Shown here: piece by piece, positions 6,423 through 15,778 of the stretch
How positions within the stretch are numbered: the stretch's first letter is position 1
How the letters are laid out: each line of letters starts with the position of its first letter
Assembly (NCBI GenBank): GCA_905233215.1
Contig: CAJODC010000001.1
Coordinates: 1 to 58,991 of the forward strand
Length of the DNA: 58,991 nt
From: an uncultured Synergistales bacterium
GTDB lineage: Bacteria > Synergistota > Synergistia > Synergistales > Aminobacteriaceae
Reading direction: 5' to 3'
Program-made: the position numbers and the translations under genes
The notes under the pieces: generated by a model
What the model was told of the DNA's origin: nothing
Databases searched by the model: none
Seen by the model: the letters and a program-made list of their open reading frames with translations, nothing else

Positions 6423-8672
6423 TCACAGTTCACAGCTTTGGCCGTGTGGTTGCTGACTGTCGTCCTTGCTGATGTGAATGACTCTCTGCGGGTAAGGTAT
6501 TTCGATTCCCTCACGCTTGAAGACTGCCGCTATGTGATGCCTCATGTCGCTTGAGACTTTCATTCCCGAAGACTTGCGAAGTTCTATCCAGTAATACACC
6601 TCGAACTCTAAGCCGTCATCGCCAAAGTTCTTGAAGATTATCGAAGGCGCAGGATTGCTCAGAATTTGCGAATGACTGTTCACGATTTCAAGCAGAAGTT
6701 TCTCAACCTGTCTGGTGTCAGAGTCGTAAGATACGCTGACCTTGAGGACTTCACGTTTCTTGAGGTCTGTACCGGTCCAGTTGATTACGTTGTTCTCAAG
6801 GAAATATTTGTTCGGCATGATAACATCGAAACCGTCCCAAGTTTTTATCGTCGTTGACCTTGAGCCTATGTCATTGACAACTCCCTGAACGCCAGCGACA
6901 TCAACTATATCATTCACTTTGAAGGGACGGCTGAATATGATGATGAAACCGCTGATGAGGTTGTTGAAAATATTTTGCATTCCAAACGCTATTGCAACCG
7001 TAATCGTACCGCCTGCGAACGCAAACGCCGTCAACGGTATGTTCACGATGTTCAGGGCTATCAGAAGGAAGACCAGCCAAAGAATATAGAACACTATGCG
7101 CTGTACTGCGTTGGCCGCCGATATGCTGGTTTTCTGACGCTTGATTATCCTGCGTTTTATCCAGTTGCTTCCCCATGAGCTGAGGAAGAAACTCGAAAGG
7201 AATACGAGAACCGCAATCACTAATTTGCTCACAGTAATTGAATATCCTTCGCCCTGCCATAATTCAGTGTGAAGAAAATTCATGATCGTCTCTTTGCTGA
7301 ATGAGCTGACTTTTTCGGCCAATCTCAACGCCGTCAGATTGTCGTTTGCTTCAATCAACAGTCTCTGCCAGAGGAATATCGTTTGAGGTAAAAATGTCTC
7401 GTAACGGTTTATACCATCGTAGATAAATCTGCGGTCATACTCAACCGCTTGAGCGAGATTCTGCTTTACCTTATCCGAGATTTCCGGCTGGCTTGCGAGT
7501 GCGTTCTTCTCGTTGATGTCTCGTATTATCAGGCTGGCAAGATTCCTCACCCCTTCAAGCAGCCGTTGAAGCTCTTGTATCCTGAGCGAAGAATTTTCCC
7601 TGAGTGTCCAAATTTCCTCGCCTGTCGCCTGATTGTGAAACAGCTTGTAACGGTTGCGCCATACTTCTTGGGACTCTCTGGTCATGTCGATTTCATCATT
7701 GAGCAGATATACCATGTATTCCCAGTAATTGACTCTTGACGTTCTAGCGGTAACAAGAGATGAAGCATCAGTGAGATTATTTTTGTCTGAAGGCTGAAGC
7801 GAATTTCTCGCCCGTCTCAATAAAGAATTTGCCGAGTCTAACGATCTCCTTGCCGCTTTCATTTCATCGGCGAGTTCCGTCAGCCTTGCCTGTAATTGCT
7901 TGACGTGATCGTCCAGTACAGACTCAGGGAATGAGAGTTTGCCTTCCATGTCCGCTAACTGCCGTCTCAGTCTTCGCATAGATGTTATGTTTTTGTCGAA
8001 TGTATCTTTCTCTTTGCGTACCTGAAGGCGTGAAAGTGCTGTGTTGATTCTGGCGTTCTCAAGTTCAAGCATGTGCGTTCGAGGAAGTTCGAGAGCCTGT
8101 CCGCCGTCTTCAGCTTCTTTTAACTGTTTACGGAGCGTTACCGCCTCGTTGAGGTCAAGACGAAGTTTGTTGAGTTTCGATTGAAGGTAAAATATTTGAA
8201 TGTCAAGGCTTCGTGATAATTTCAATATTTTCTGTCTCAGAACGTAACTATCGTTAATGTCAGGAGAGTCAATGCTTCCCAGTGAGGCAACGTCTTCTGA
8301 TGTTGTTGACTGAGAAACGGAGTCGATCAGCGATTTATACGTTGAGTAAGCGATACTGAGTTTGACAAGAACGCTTGTGTGAAGTTCGCGCTGTTCAGGA
8401 GTGTAACCCCATGAGGCCATGTCATCAGAGGCAGTCGCGGCAAGTTCGGCAAGCTGTTGTATTCGTGTGTCAATGTCGGCAGTGTTGAGGCTGATTGATG
8501 ACAATTCGTTTTCGACTGAGACTCTAAGCTGGGCGATGTCTGCGCTGATTTCTTTTTGAATGCGCTCAACCTGATCTGAAGCTGACGGCGGAGTCTCTGC
8601 ACATTCGGCGAGGTCTCCTACAGTCAAAAAAAGAATCAATGAAAGAATTATGAGCGTTAATTTTTTCTGCAA
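6423..8672 (-). CDS. mechanosensitive channel protein, MscS family with long periplasmic domain
   Basis: A 749-residue protein. I place the start at TTG 8672, which follows an AGGAGG and opens directly on a signal peptide (LQKKLTLIILSLILFLTVG). Residues 30 to about 450 are a long, charged, coiled-coil-rich periplasmic part. Several membrane helices follow, starting near residue 478. The pore helix region AFAFAGGTITVAIAFG and QNIFNNLISGFIIIFSRPFK, then the beta domain (DIVDVAGVQGVVNDIGSRST), are diagnostic of MscS. Such large MscK/YjeP-like channels open under membrane tension to release solutes in hypo-osmotic shock. It is monocistronic and divergent from the flavoprotein gene at 8794. The structured element follows its stop codon directly. 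Confidence 0.9.
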   Translation of the reverse strand: MQKKLTLIILSLILFLTVGDLAECAETPPSASDQVERIQKEISADIAQLRVSVENELSSISLNTADIDTRIQQLAELAATASDDMASWGYTPEQRELHTSVLVKLSIAYSTYKSLIDSVSQSTTSEDVASLGSIDSPDINDSYVLRQKILKLSRSLDIQIFYLQSKLNKLRLDLNEAVTLRKQLKEAEDGGQALELPRTHMLELENARINTALSRLQVRKEKDTFDKNITSMRRLRRQLADMEGKLSFPESVLDDHVKQLQARLTELADEMKAARRSLDSANSLLRRARNSLQPSDKNNLTDASSLVTARTSRVNYWEYMVYLLNDEIDMTRESQEVWRNRYKLFHNQATGEEIWTLRENSSLRIQELQRLLEGVRNLASLIIRDINEKNALASQPEISDKVKQNLAQAVEYDRRFIYDGINRYETFLPQTIFLWQRLLIEANDNLTALRLAEKVSSFSKETIMNFLHTELWQGEGYSITVSKLVIAVLVFLSSFFLSSWGSNWIKRRIIKRQKTSISAANAVQRIVFYILWLVFLLIALNIVNIPLTAFAFAGGTITVAIAFGMQNIFNNLISGFIIIFSRPFKVNDIVDVAGVQGVVNDIGSRSTTIKTWDGFDVIMPNKYFLENNVINWTGTDLKKREVLKVSVSYDSDTRQVEKLLLEIVNSHSQILSNPAPSIIFKNFGDDGLEFEVYYWIELRKSSGMKVSSDMRHHIAAVFKREGIEIPYPQRVIHISKDDSQQPHGQSCEL

Positions 8673-8793
8673 GGGTAAAAATCCTCCTGAATAAAAATAA
8701 TTTCGTTCGTGATTATACTCTCTTAATGTGTTATATTTACGTGTAATTTTTCCCATAGCTTATCAAAAATCAAAGAAGGAGGAATCTACAGCT

Positions 8794-10665
8794 ATGAAGA
8801 AAAAAGTATTTGCTCTTGTTTCAGCCATAGTGATAATCGCCATTATGGTCATCACTCAGTCGCAGAGAGGCTCATCAGTTTCGGGGACTGCTACGGCAGA
8901 CGGCTTCGGAGGTCCGGGAGCGTTGAGCGTAACCATAACGCTCAAGGACGGGAAGATCGCCGATGTCAAAGCTGAAGGCCCGAAGGAGACTCCCGGCATC
9001 GGTTCTGTGGCAATCGAGAAGATGCCCGGCGAAATGGTCGCAGGCAACACCATCAATGTTGACGGCGTAACCGGCGCAACGGTAACATCAACAGGAATCC
9101 TCAAGGCAGCCGAAGAAGCCCTCAAGGCCGCAGGTGTCAACCCCAACGACTTCAAGGGAGCGTCAACCGCAAAAGTTGAGGACAAGACGTATGATGTTGA
9201 CGTTGTTGTTGTCGGCGCAGGCGGTGCAGGAATGATAGCGGCAATCACAGCAGCCGATGCAGGCAAGAAAGTCGTTCTCATTGAGAAACAGGCCATGACG
9301 GGCGGTAACTCTGTCAGAGCGTCAGGAGGAATGAATGCCGCTCACACTCCTGAACAGAACAGCAACAAGTTCACCGAAGAAGCTGGAGTCGAAAAGACTC
9401 TGAAGACTGCCGCCGAAAAGTGGAGCAATCACCCCGTAATCACCAAACTTGCCGAAGAAGTCAAAACTGAATGGGAAGGCTACAAGGCCAAGCCTGAAGG
9501 ATATTTTGACCGTTCCGAACTCATGCAGCTTGATACTATCATCGGCGGACACGGCATCAATAATCCCGAACTGGTCAAGACTCTCGCTGACAATACGGCT
9601 GACGCTATAGCATGGCTCAAGACGATCAACATCGACCTTGTATCAGTCGGCGCGGCAGGAGCGGCTTCGGTCAAACGTATTCACAGACCTCTCAACGAAC
9701 AGAAGAAGGTTGTATCAGTCGGCGGTTATATGGTGCCAAGACTTGAGGCGGCTTGCAAGGCTCGTCCCAACATCACAATGTTGATGGAGACAACAGCGAA
9801 ATCAATCATGACTGACGAGAACGGCAATGTCTCAGGGATTGAGGCCGAGTGCAAGGGAGCGAAAATCACCGTCAATGCAAGAGCCGTAGTCATGGCGACA
9901 GGCGGTTTCGGTGCTAATCTCAAGATGGTGGCAAGACTTAACCCGGCTCTCGAAGGCTTCATGACCACCAATGCTCCCGGCATCAACGGAGACGGAATCG
10001 TTATGGCTCAGGAACTCGGAGCGGCTGTTGTTGACATGCAGCAGATTCAGATTCACCCGACAGTTCAGTATGACTCATCGAATCTCATCACTGAGGGTCT
10101 GCGTGGAGACGGTGCAATTCTGGTCAACACTGAGGGCAAGAGATTCATTGATGAAGTTCTCGCCCGTGATGTTGTGTCGAAAGCTGAGATTGAACAGCCC
10201 AACTCATTCGCTTACCTCATCATTGACCAGAAGATGGTTGATGACTCTCTGTTGATACAGGGCTACATCTCGAAGGGCTACACGTTCAAGGGAGACACTT
10301 ACGAAGCATTAGCCAACGAGATCAAGATACCTGCTGACGTTTTCACGAAGACGATGAACGACTGGAACGGTTATGTGAAGGCGAGGAAAGACCCTGACTT
10401 CGGACGTACCAGCTTCATTGAACCGCTGGACAAAGCACCGTTCTACGCAATCAAAGTAACGCCCGGAATACATCACACGATGGGCGGATTGAAGATTGAC
10501 ACGAGAACGAGAGTCCTCAAGGGCAACGGCGAAGCTATACCGGGACTTTTCGCGGCTGGAGAAGTTACCGGCGGTGTTCACGGAGGAAACAGACTCGGAG
10601 GAACGGCTGTATCAGACTTCGTTGTATTCGGAAGAATCGCAGGAGCTGAAGCGGCGAAATTCTAG
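8794..10665 (+). CDS. exported FMN-binding/FAD-dependent fumarate reductase-like flavoprotein
   Basis: A 624-residue protein with three parts: an N-terminal signal or anchor helix (about residues 4-22), an FMN-binding domain (about 38-118) with the DGVTGATVTSTG motif whose Thr/Ser carries covalent FMN, and an FAD_binding_2 domain from VVVVGAGGAGMIAA (about 140) to GEVTGGVHGGNRLGG near the end. HHTMGG near residue 560 is the substrate-loop histidine region of fumarate and urocanate reductases. The start is ATG 8794 behind AAGGAGG. There is no haem-binding CXXCH, so electrons must come from a separate donor. It likely reduces an unsaturated carboxylate in the periplasm as a respiratory acceptor. 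Fumarate, urocanate and acrylate-type substrates are all possible. Confidence 0.9.
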   Translation: MKKKVFALVSAIVIIAIMVITQSQRGSSVSGTATADGFGGPGALSVTITLKDGKIADVKAEGPKETPGIGSVAIEKMPGEMVAGNTINVDGVTGATVTSTGILKAAEEALKAAGVNPNDFKGASTAKVEDKTYDVDVVVVGAGGAGMIAAITAADAGKKVVLIEKQAMTGGNSVRASGGMNAAHTPEQNSNKFTEEAGVEKTLKTAAEKWSNHPVITKLAEEVKTEWEGYKAKPEGYFDRSELMQLDTIIGGHGINNPELVKTLADNTADAIAWLKTINIDLVSVGAAGAASVKRIHRPLNEQKKVVSVGGYMVPRLEAACKARPNITMLMETTAKSIMTDENGNVSGIEAECKGAKITVNARAVVMATGGFGANLKMVARLNPALEGFMTTNAPGINGDGIVMAQELGAAVVDMQQIQIHPTVQYDSSNLITEGLRGDGAILVNTEGKRFIDEVLARDVVSKAEIEQPNSFAYLIIDQKMVDDSLLIQGYISKGYTFKGDTYEALANEIKIPADVFTKTMNDWNGYVKARKDPDFGRTSFIEPLDKAPFYAIKVTPGIHHTMGGLKIDTRTRVLKGNGEAIPGLFAAGEVTGGVHGGNRLGGTAVSDFVVFGRIAGAEAAKF

Positions 10666-10671
10666 CAAAAA

Positions 10672-10720
10672 AACGGGGCTGTCCTCATTTTCGGGGACCG
10701 CCCTTTTTCTTTGTCAAAAA
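10672..10720 (+). terminator. Rho-independent terminator after the flavoprotein gene
   Basis: GGGCTGTCC pairs with GGACCGCCC (one mismatch) and is followed by TTTTTCTTTG. The stem overlaps the last codons of the convergent small membrane protein gene. Confidence 0.8.
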
Positions 10721-10903
10721 CAGCCAGCCCTGCCACATTCCGAACGCAGTTACAAGAGGCATAGCGCACAGTGAAACGAGCAAGGGCCAGCCGTTTTCGG
10801 ACAGCCAGTTTGACAGCCATACCCCTAAGAAGGCGTAACCGGCAATGACAAGCCCGGCAGATAATACTTTCCCGAACATTACAATATCATGCAAGCCCTT
10901 CAT
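10685..10903 (-). CDS. small two-helix membrane protein, AtpZ/AtpI-like
   Basis: A 72-residue protein with two hydrophobic helices (about residues 13-33 and 39-62) joined by WLSNWLSENGW, and a basic tail KKKGGPRK. The size, the GY-F-GVWLSNW pattern in helix 1 and the G-WQGW-FL pattern in helix 2 fit AtpZ/AtpI-type proteins, which occur with F0F1-ATPase operons and bind Mg2+/Ca2+. No ATP synthase gene is in the window, so the assignment stays tentative. It follows rsmG by 6 bases on the same strand and is likely cotranscribed with it. Confidence 0.55.
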   Translation of the reverse strand: MKGLHDIVMFGKVLSAGLVIAGYAFLGVWLSNWLSENGWPLLVSLCAMPLVTAFGMWQGWLFLTKKKGGPRK

Positions 10904-10909
10904 CGCTGC

Positions 10910-11557
10910 TCACTCCCAGAAAAATTTTGTCCCGGCGAGTCCCGTTCTTCTTGGGTACATGGCCGGGCACTTCTTCACTTTCTCCCACGTAACAACACAG
11001 CGTGAAGAATCTTCACCGCCGTAAAAATTCAATGACGGCTTCGACAGTCCGAGAAGATTCCATTTGTCATTGACCTGTGAAATTTCATCGTGGACTTTCT
11101 CGCCCTTGAAGGTGATAATTCGTCCACCTTTTTTGACCAGAGGCGAGAGCAATTCCGCCGTAACTCCTGCTGATGATAACGCTCTCGCTCCGGCGATGTC
11201 GAAAACTTCTCGGTGAGTCCTCGCGTAATCCTCACTCCTTGAGCAGATTACTTCAACGTTAGCGATACCGAGAGACGAAATGATTTCGGAGACCGCTTCA
11301 CACTTCTTGTTGATGCTGTCGATGAGTGTTACTTTGAGGTTTGGACGGTAGACAGCCCACACGATACCGGGCAATCCTCCACCGCTCCCAACGTCAACAG
11401 CAAGCCCGCTCTCAGGCACAAAGTCAACCGATGCTATACAGTCAGCAACTTGAAGCGTGTAAATCTCATCAGCTCCCTTCGTGCCTGTCAGCCTTGCACG
11501 TTTGCATGATGATAATAATTCGGCGTATCTATACAGTATGGATCTTTGAGGGTTCAT
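10910..11557 (-). CDS. rsmG: 16S rRNA (guanine-527-N7)-methyltransferase RsmG
   Basis: A 215-residue Rossmann methyltransferase. The SAM site is VDVGSGGGLPGIV (about residues 53-65) and the conserved RsmG features are LIDSINKKCEAV and GARALSS. It methylates N7 of G527 in the 530 loop of 16S rRNA; loss gives low-level streptomycin resistance in other bacteria. Length is normal (about 210-240). Its ATG at 11557 lies inside the nitroreductase gene, a 29-base overlap that points to translational coupling in the guaB-nitroreductase-rsmG operon. The usual gid/parA neighbourhood is absent here. Confidence 0.93.
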   Translation of the reverse strand: MNPQRSILYRYAELLSSCKRARLTGTKGADEIYTLQVADCIASVDFVPESGLAVDVGSGGGLPGIVWAVYRPNLKVTLIDSINKKCEAVSEIISSLGIANVEVICSRSEDYARTHREVFDIAGARALSSAGVTAELLSPLVKKGGRIITFKGEKVHDEISQVNDKWNLLGLSKPSLNFYGGEDSSRCVVTWEKVKKCPAMYPRRTGLAGTKFFWE

Positions 11558-12023
11558 AGCGGTCTTCTTGCGGTTTCTTGTTCACAGGATAACCGACTGG
11601 AATTATCGTGAACGCCTTGATGTTGTCGGGAAGGTTGAGAATTTCAGCAACCGCCTTCATTCTTTCCGGCAAAGGCGCAATCCCTATCATCACGGCTCCT
11701 AATCCGAGTTCTTCAGCCTCAAGCAATATATTTTCCACAGCAAGAGCCATGTCGATTTCGACCATAGGAGCGGCAATGAGACCGTCAGTGTTGTAGCACG
11801 GGACGATTACGGCTGGAGCGTTCTTGACGGGCGTTGCGTAAGGCGAGACCTGAGACAGACGCTCAATGATTTCGGGCTTATCGGTGATCCAGAACTCCCA
11901 AGGCTGTTGATTGCAAGCACTGGGAGCGGCCATAGCGGCACGGATAATTTTTATCAGATACTTGCTGTCAACTTTTTCGGGCGTGAAATTTCTCGTGCTT
12001 GTCCGTGTGAATATTGCGTTCAT
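11529..12023 (-). CDS. nitroreductase-family NAD(P)H:FMN oxidoreductase
   Basis: A 164-residue, single-domain nitroreductase. RTSTRNF (residues 7-13) is the phosphate-binding FMN motif, APSACNQQPWEFWI (about 33-46) the second FMN contact, and GLGAVMIGIAP plus IPVGYP the C-terminal FMN site. These are homodimeric cytoplasmic flavoproteins that reduce nitroaromatics, quinones or flavins with NAD(P)H. The start codon shares a base with the guaB stop (TAATG), and an AGGAGGT within the end of guaB serves as ribosome site. It is shorter than NfsB (about 217) and fits the compact anaerobe subgroup. The natural substrate is unknown. Confidence 0.9.
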   Translation of the reverse strand: MNAIFTRTSTRNFTPEKVDSKYLIKIIRAAMAAPSACNQQPWEFWITDKPEIIERLSQVSPYATPVKNAPAVIVPCYNTDGLIAAPMVEIDMALAVENILLEAEELGLGAVMIGIAPLPERMKAVAEILNLPDNIKAFTIIPVGYPVNKKPQEDRYEPSKIHTV

Positions 12024-13534
12024 TATTTCGACCTCCTCACTGCTTCTTTTGTGATTACGTCATGCGCTCCGCCTTCCATGAGCGTTACTGGCGAAACGAG
12101 AGTTAATTTTGCTTTCTCTCTCATCTCTTCCAGCGTCAATGCTCCACAGTTGCAGAACGTTGATTTTATTTTGCTCAATGTCTCCGTAACATTGTCTCTC
12201 AGGCTTCCGGCGTAAGGTACGTAACTGTCAACGCCTTCCTCGAATGACAATTTTGCCTGAGACGAGTCGCCAGAGTCGTATCTCTGCCAGTTCCTTGCAC
12301 GTGATGAGCCTTCGCCCCAATATTCTTTGACGTAATTCCCGTTGACCATGACTTTGTTTGTCGGGCTCTCGTCAAATCTAGCGAAGTACCTCCCCAACAT
12401 GCAGAAGTCAGCACCCATAGCGAGAGCAAGCGTTACATGATAATCCATGACGATTCCGCCGTCAGAGCATATCGGCACATACACTCCTGTTTCGGCAAAA
12501 TATTCGTCCCTAGCTTTTGCCACTTCGATGACGCTTGTTGCCTGACCGCGCCCGATGCCTTTCGCTTCACGTGTGATACAGATTGAGCCGCCTCCGATTC
12601 CTATCTTGACGAAATCAGCTCCTGCCTCCGCCAAGAATCTGAAGCCGTCAGCGTCTACCACATTGCCTCCGCCGACCTTCACTTCATCGCCGTATTTATC
12701 ACGAATCCATTTGAGCGTTCTCCTCTGCCACTCCGTGAAGCCCTCCGAACTGTCAATACACAAAACGTCAGCTCCAGCCTCAATCAGTGCCGGGACTCTC
12801 TGCTCGTAATCCCTCGTGTTGATTGCCGCTCCTGTCATGTAACGTTTCTGACTGTCGAGAAGCTCTAACGGGTTTTCCTTGTGCATGTCGTAATCTTTCC
12901 TGAACACAAACGCTACCATGTTTCCGTCTCCGTCAACAACTGGAAGAGCGTTGAGCTTGTGCGCCCACAAAAGATCATTCGCTTCTGTCAGGCTCAATCC
13001 GTCATGAGCCGCTATGACTTTGCTTATAGGTGTCATGAAGTCCCTGACTTTCGTGTCAATGTCGGTCCGGCTGATTCGGTAATCTCTGCTCGTTACTATT
13101 CCCAGTAACTTACCGTTCAGGCTTCCGTCATGAGTCACGGCAACGGTGGTGTGTCCTGTCTGTTCTTTGAGGGCGAGAATGTCGGCCAGAGTCTGATCGG
13201 GGCTTATGGCTGAGTCGTTGGCGACGAATCCGGCCTTGTAGCGTTTGACTTTTGCGACCATTTGAGACTGATTCTCGATTGTCTGCGAGCAGTATATGAA
13301 TGACAGTCCGCCTTCACGGGCGAGAGCTACGGCCATTTTGTCATCTGAAACTGACTGCATACACGCCGACACTAACGGAATGTTAATTGACAGAGGAGAC
13401 TGTTCACCCTTTCTGAACCTGCACAGGGGAGTTCTGAGAGAGACATTTGAAGGCACACAATTTTCTGATGAATATGTCGGTATAAGAAGGTACTCGGAAA
13501 ATGTGTGAGACGGTTCGCTGTAGTAATATGCCAT
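12023..13534 (-). CDS. guaB: IMP dehydrogenase
   Basis: A 503-residue IMPDH. It converts IMP to XMP with NAD+, the committed step of GMP synthesis. The barrel starts at about residue 25, two CBS domains lie at about 110-225 (VTSRDYRIS, then [14 protein letters not shown]), and the catalytic loop is [19 protein letters not shown] (about 320-338) with the nucleophilic Cys. Most bacteria have GPGSICTTR; the [10 protein letters not shown] version and an elongated N-terminus ([13 protein letters not shown]) resemble the branch that includes kinetoplastid IMPDH. The mobile flap [12 protein letters not shown] is present. It is first of an operon with the nitroreductase and rsmG, and divergent from tadA. 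Confidence 0.93.
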   Translation of the reverse strand: MAYYYSEPSHTFSEYLLIPTYSSENCVPSNVSLRTPLCRFRKGEQSPLSINIPLVSACMQSVSDDKMAVALAREGGLSFIYCSQTIENQSQMVAKVKRYKAGFVANDSAISPDQTLADILALKEQTGHTTVAVTHDGSLNGKLLGIVTSRDYRISRTDIDTKVRDFMTPISKVIAAHDGLSLTEANDLLWAHKLNALPVVDGDGNMVAFVFRKDYDMHKENPLELLDSQKRYMTGAAINTRDYEQRVPALIEAGADVLCIDSSEGFTEWQRRTLKWIRDKYGDEVKVGGGNVVDADGFRFLAEAGADFVKIGIGGGSICITREAKGIGRGQATSVIEVAKARDEYFAETGVYVPICSDGGIVMDYHVTLALAMGADFCMLGRYFARFDESPTNKVMVNGNYVKEYWGEGSSRARNWQRYDSGDSSQAKLSFEEGVDSYVPYAGSLRDNVTETLSKIKSTFCNCGALTLEEMREKAKLTLVSPVTLMEGGAHDVITKEAVRRSK

Positions 13535-13574
13535 GCAGTATTCGCTGCTCCCTTCAAGAAATTTGCGGTGTATA

Positions 13575-13602
13575 TTAGCACATTCCTTATCTCATGTATA
13601 AT
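13575..13602 (+). promoter_or_regulatory. probable sigma-70 promoter of the tadA-recJ run
   Basis: TTAGCA and TATAAT are spaced by 16 bases, 37 bases before the tadA ATG. The -35 box is weak; the -10 box is perfect. Confidence 0.5.
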
Positions 13603-13638
13603 AACCTTCAAACAAAAAAGGAAGTGTCCTGAAATTTT

Positions 13639-14106
13639 ATGACAGATGATAATTATTACATGAATTTGGCATTGAATGAAGCTAAAAAGGCATTTTCACG
13701 AGGTGATGTCCCTGTAGGCGCATTGCTCGTGAAAAATGATTCTATAGTCTCGTACGGCAGCGACAGGAAATGTCATGATCCAACAGAACACGCCGAGATA
13801 ATCGCTATACGTTCATTCTCGGAAAAGTCAGCTGCTTGGAATCTTTCAGGCTGTACACTCTACGTGACTCTCGAACCCTGCCCGATGTGCGCTGGAGCCT
13901 GCGTAAATTCCCGTGTGTCAAGAGTCGTCTATGGTGCGAGAAATTACAAGTCAGGCGCAGGAGGTACACTCTACAATATTCTCAGGGACTCAAGGCTCAA
14001 TCATATGTGTAAAGTTCAAAGCGGCGTGATGGAAAACGAATGTGTCAAAATTCTTCAGGACTACTTTATTCAGAGGAGAAAGAAAAAATGCTCCCTACTT
14101 GTTTAG
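13639..14106 (+). CDS. tadA: tRNA-specific adenosine deaminase TadA
   Basis: A 155-residue cytidine-deaminase-fold enzyme. It makes inosine at position 34 of tRNA-Arg(ACG), needed to read CGN codons. HAEIIAIRS (His, Glu) and EPCPMCAGAC (Pro-Cys..Cys) hold the zinc and the proton shuttle; PVGALLV and GCTLYVTLEPC are typical TadA. The C-terminal RRKKK tail binds the anticodon stem. The gene overlaps recJ by 19 bases. The ATG at 13639 follows a short leader from the promoter at 13597. A separate tRNA-Arg(CCG) gene sits at 54.3 kb in this window. Confidence 0.95.
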   Translation: MTDDNYYMNLALNEAKKAFSRGDVPVGALLVKNDSIVSYGSDRKCHDPTEHAEIIAIRSFSEKSAAWNLSGCTLYVTLEPCPMCAGACVNSRVSRVVYGARNYKSGAGGTLYNILRDSRLNHMCKVQSGVMENECVKILQDYFIQRRKKKCSLLV

Positions 14107-15776
14107 AGTCTGACCTGAAAATATATAAGCCCGGCGATTATACCCGTCAGCTTGCCCAAAAACTTTCATGTCCCGAACTTGCTGCCGTTGTTCTTGAGAT
14201 GCTCAAGGGAGGAAATGACATTGACACTCTCAAGGAATGGATACGCCCTGATTTTGCGCGTCAGATTGACAGTCTCGACTTAGGCGAAGGAAGCAGGGCA
14301 GCGAAAGAATTGTGGGAGTCAAAAAGTTCTTTCGGCAACGTCTTGGTCTACGGTGATTATGACACTGACGGCATCAGCTCAACGGTCCTAGCGATGGAAA
14401 TTTTCAGGAACAAGGCCGCTCAAGTCCGTTACTTCATACCGAGAAGGGACGTTCACGGCTACGGACTTAACGCCGGTATTCTCGAAAAAGTAGCAGTGTC
14501 GGGCTGTAACACTCTGATTGTTACCGACTGCGGAACGAACGACTCAGAAATGCTCCATAAACTTGCCGAGAAGGGCATAAACATTTTCGTATTCGATCAT
14601 CATTCAGTGTCAGCACCAGTAACAATCCCAACGATAGTGAATCCCTCAATGAACATGGAAGCCGGAGAGCATCAAAAAATTTGCGCCACCGCTGTGTTAT
14701 GGTGCTGGGCGTGGAAAGAGGGAATAATCTCAAGGAAATTTCTTCAGTACGAGATAGATCTTGTTGCTCTTGCCACTATTGCCGACTGTATGCCCCTGCA
14801 TAATTTGAATCGTTCGCTTGTTCGTTACGGAATGAATCTTATGCGCTCGAATCCTAGAAGGGGATTGTCGGCTCTTTTTGACTGTCTCGGAATTAACCGG
14901 CATCAGCTCTCGGAGGAACATTTGTCGATGAGGGTTATACCATGTCTGAACGCTCCCGGAAGAATTGCTGCTGCTGACACGGCGGTTAGGGCGTTGCTGG
15001 GTGCAGGAAGCAGCGACAGTGTGTATTCATGTGTGAACGAACTGATGAGGATTAACCGTAAGCGTCAGACTTTGACCGAGAATATAGCCCGTGAGATTGA
15101 CAACGGCATAACAACCGGCAAGATTACCCGTAACGTTCTCTACGATGAGCGGTGGCCGATAGGAGTATTGAGCGGAGTAGCGAGCAGAATTTGCGCACAG
15201 TACAACAGGCCGATAGTGCTGGCCGCTCCTGTCGGCAAGGGACTCGTTCGCGGAACTCTGAGAGTCCCTGAAGGCGGAGATGCTGTAGGGATATTGCGTG
15301 AGATTGCCGGGAAACTTGACGCTTGGGGAGGGCATAAATACGCGGCAGGCTTCTCTGTTTTGGCTGAAACATGGCCGGAAGTCTGCAACGATTTGGAGCG
15401 TATGCTGACCGACATTGAGATAATCCCTGAAGGTGTTACGCCGGTGATTGATATAGTTCCGTCGGACATAACGATTTCTGACTGGCGTGCTGTCTGTGAG
15501 CTTGGGCCTTTTGGGAACAATAACCCATCGCCGAAATTTTACACTGAGAACGATCCTTCAGGCATTGAGATAAACACAATGGGCAAGGACGGCAAACACA
15601 GTTTCATTCGCATAACGGGTACGAAGCTGTTGGCGTTCAACACTCCTGCCAAAGATGTTGCCTCGATGAACGGCCATGTGAAAGGCTGGATATATCACCC
15701 TAGATTGGACTACTGGAGAAATGAGGAGCAGTTACAGTTTATACTTGACTGTGCAGTAACAGAAGGAGGGGAATAA
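14088..15776 (+). CDS. recJ: single-stranded-DNA-specific 5'-3' exonuclease RecJ
   Basis: A 562-residue DHH phosphoesterase. The catalytic metal motifs are DYDTDGISS (about residue 87), DCGTND (about 147) and DHHS (about 170); the DHHA1 domain carries GRIAAADTAVRALL and GGHKYAAGFS. It degrades ssDNA in recombination and base excision repair. The start is ATG 14088 with AGAGGAG just upstream; the longer ORF to 14040 lies in tadA and lacks a ribosome site. Length is normal. It overlaps tadA by 19 bases and is followed after 2 bases by rel, so they are coupled. Confidence 0.92.
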   Translation: MLPTCLESDLKIYKPGDYTRQLAQKLSCPELAAVVLEMLKGGNDIDTLKEWIRPDFARQIDSLDLGEGSRAAKELWESKSSFGNVLVYGDYDTDGISSTVLAMEIFRNKAAQVRYFIPRRDVHGYGLNAGILEKVAVSGCNTLIVTDCGTNDSEMLHKLAEKGINIFVFDHHSVSAPVTIPTIVNPSMNMEAGEHQKICATAVLWCWAWKEGIISRKFLQYEIDLVALATIADCMPLHNLNRSLVRYGMNLMRSNPRRGLSALFDCLGINRHQLSEEHLSMRVIPCLNAPGRIAAADTAVRALLGAGSSDSVYSCVNELMRINRKRQTLTENIAREIDNGITTGKITRNVLYDERWPIGVLSGVASRICAQYNRPIVLAAPVGKGLVRGTLRVPEGGDAVGILREIAGKLDAWGGHKYAAGFSVLAETWPEVCNDLERMLTDIEIIPEGVTPVIDIVPSDITISDWRAVCELGPFGNNNPSPKFYTENDPSGIEINTMGKDGKHSFIRITGTKLLAFNTPAKDVASMNGHVKGWIYHPRLDYWRNEEQLQFILDCAVTEGGE

Positions 15777-15778
15777 TC

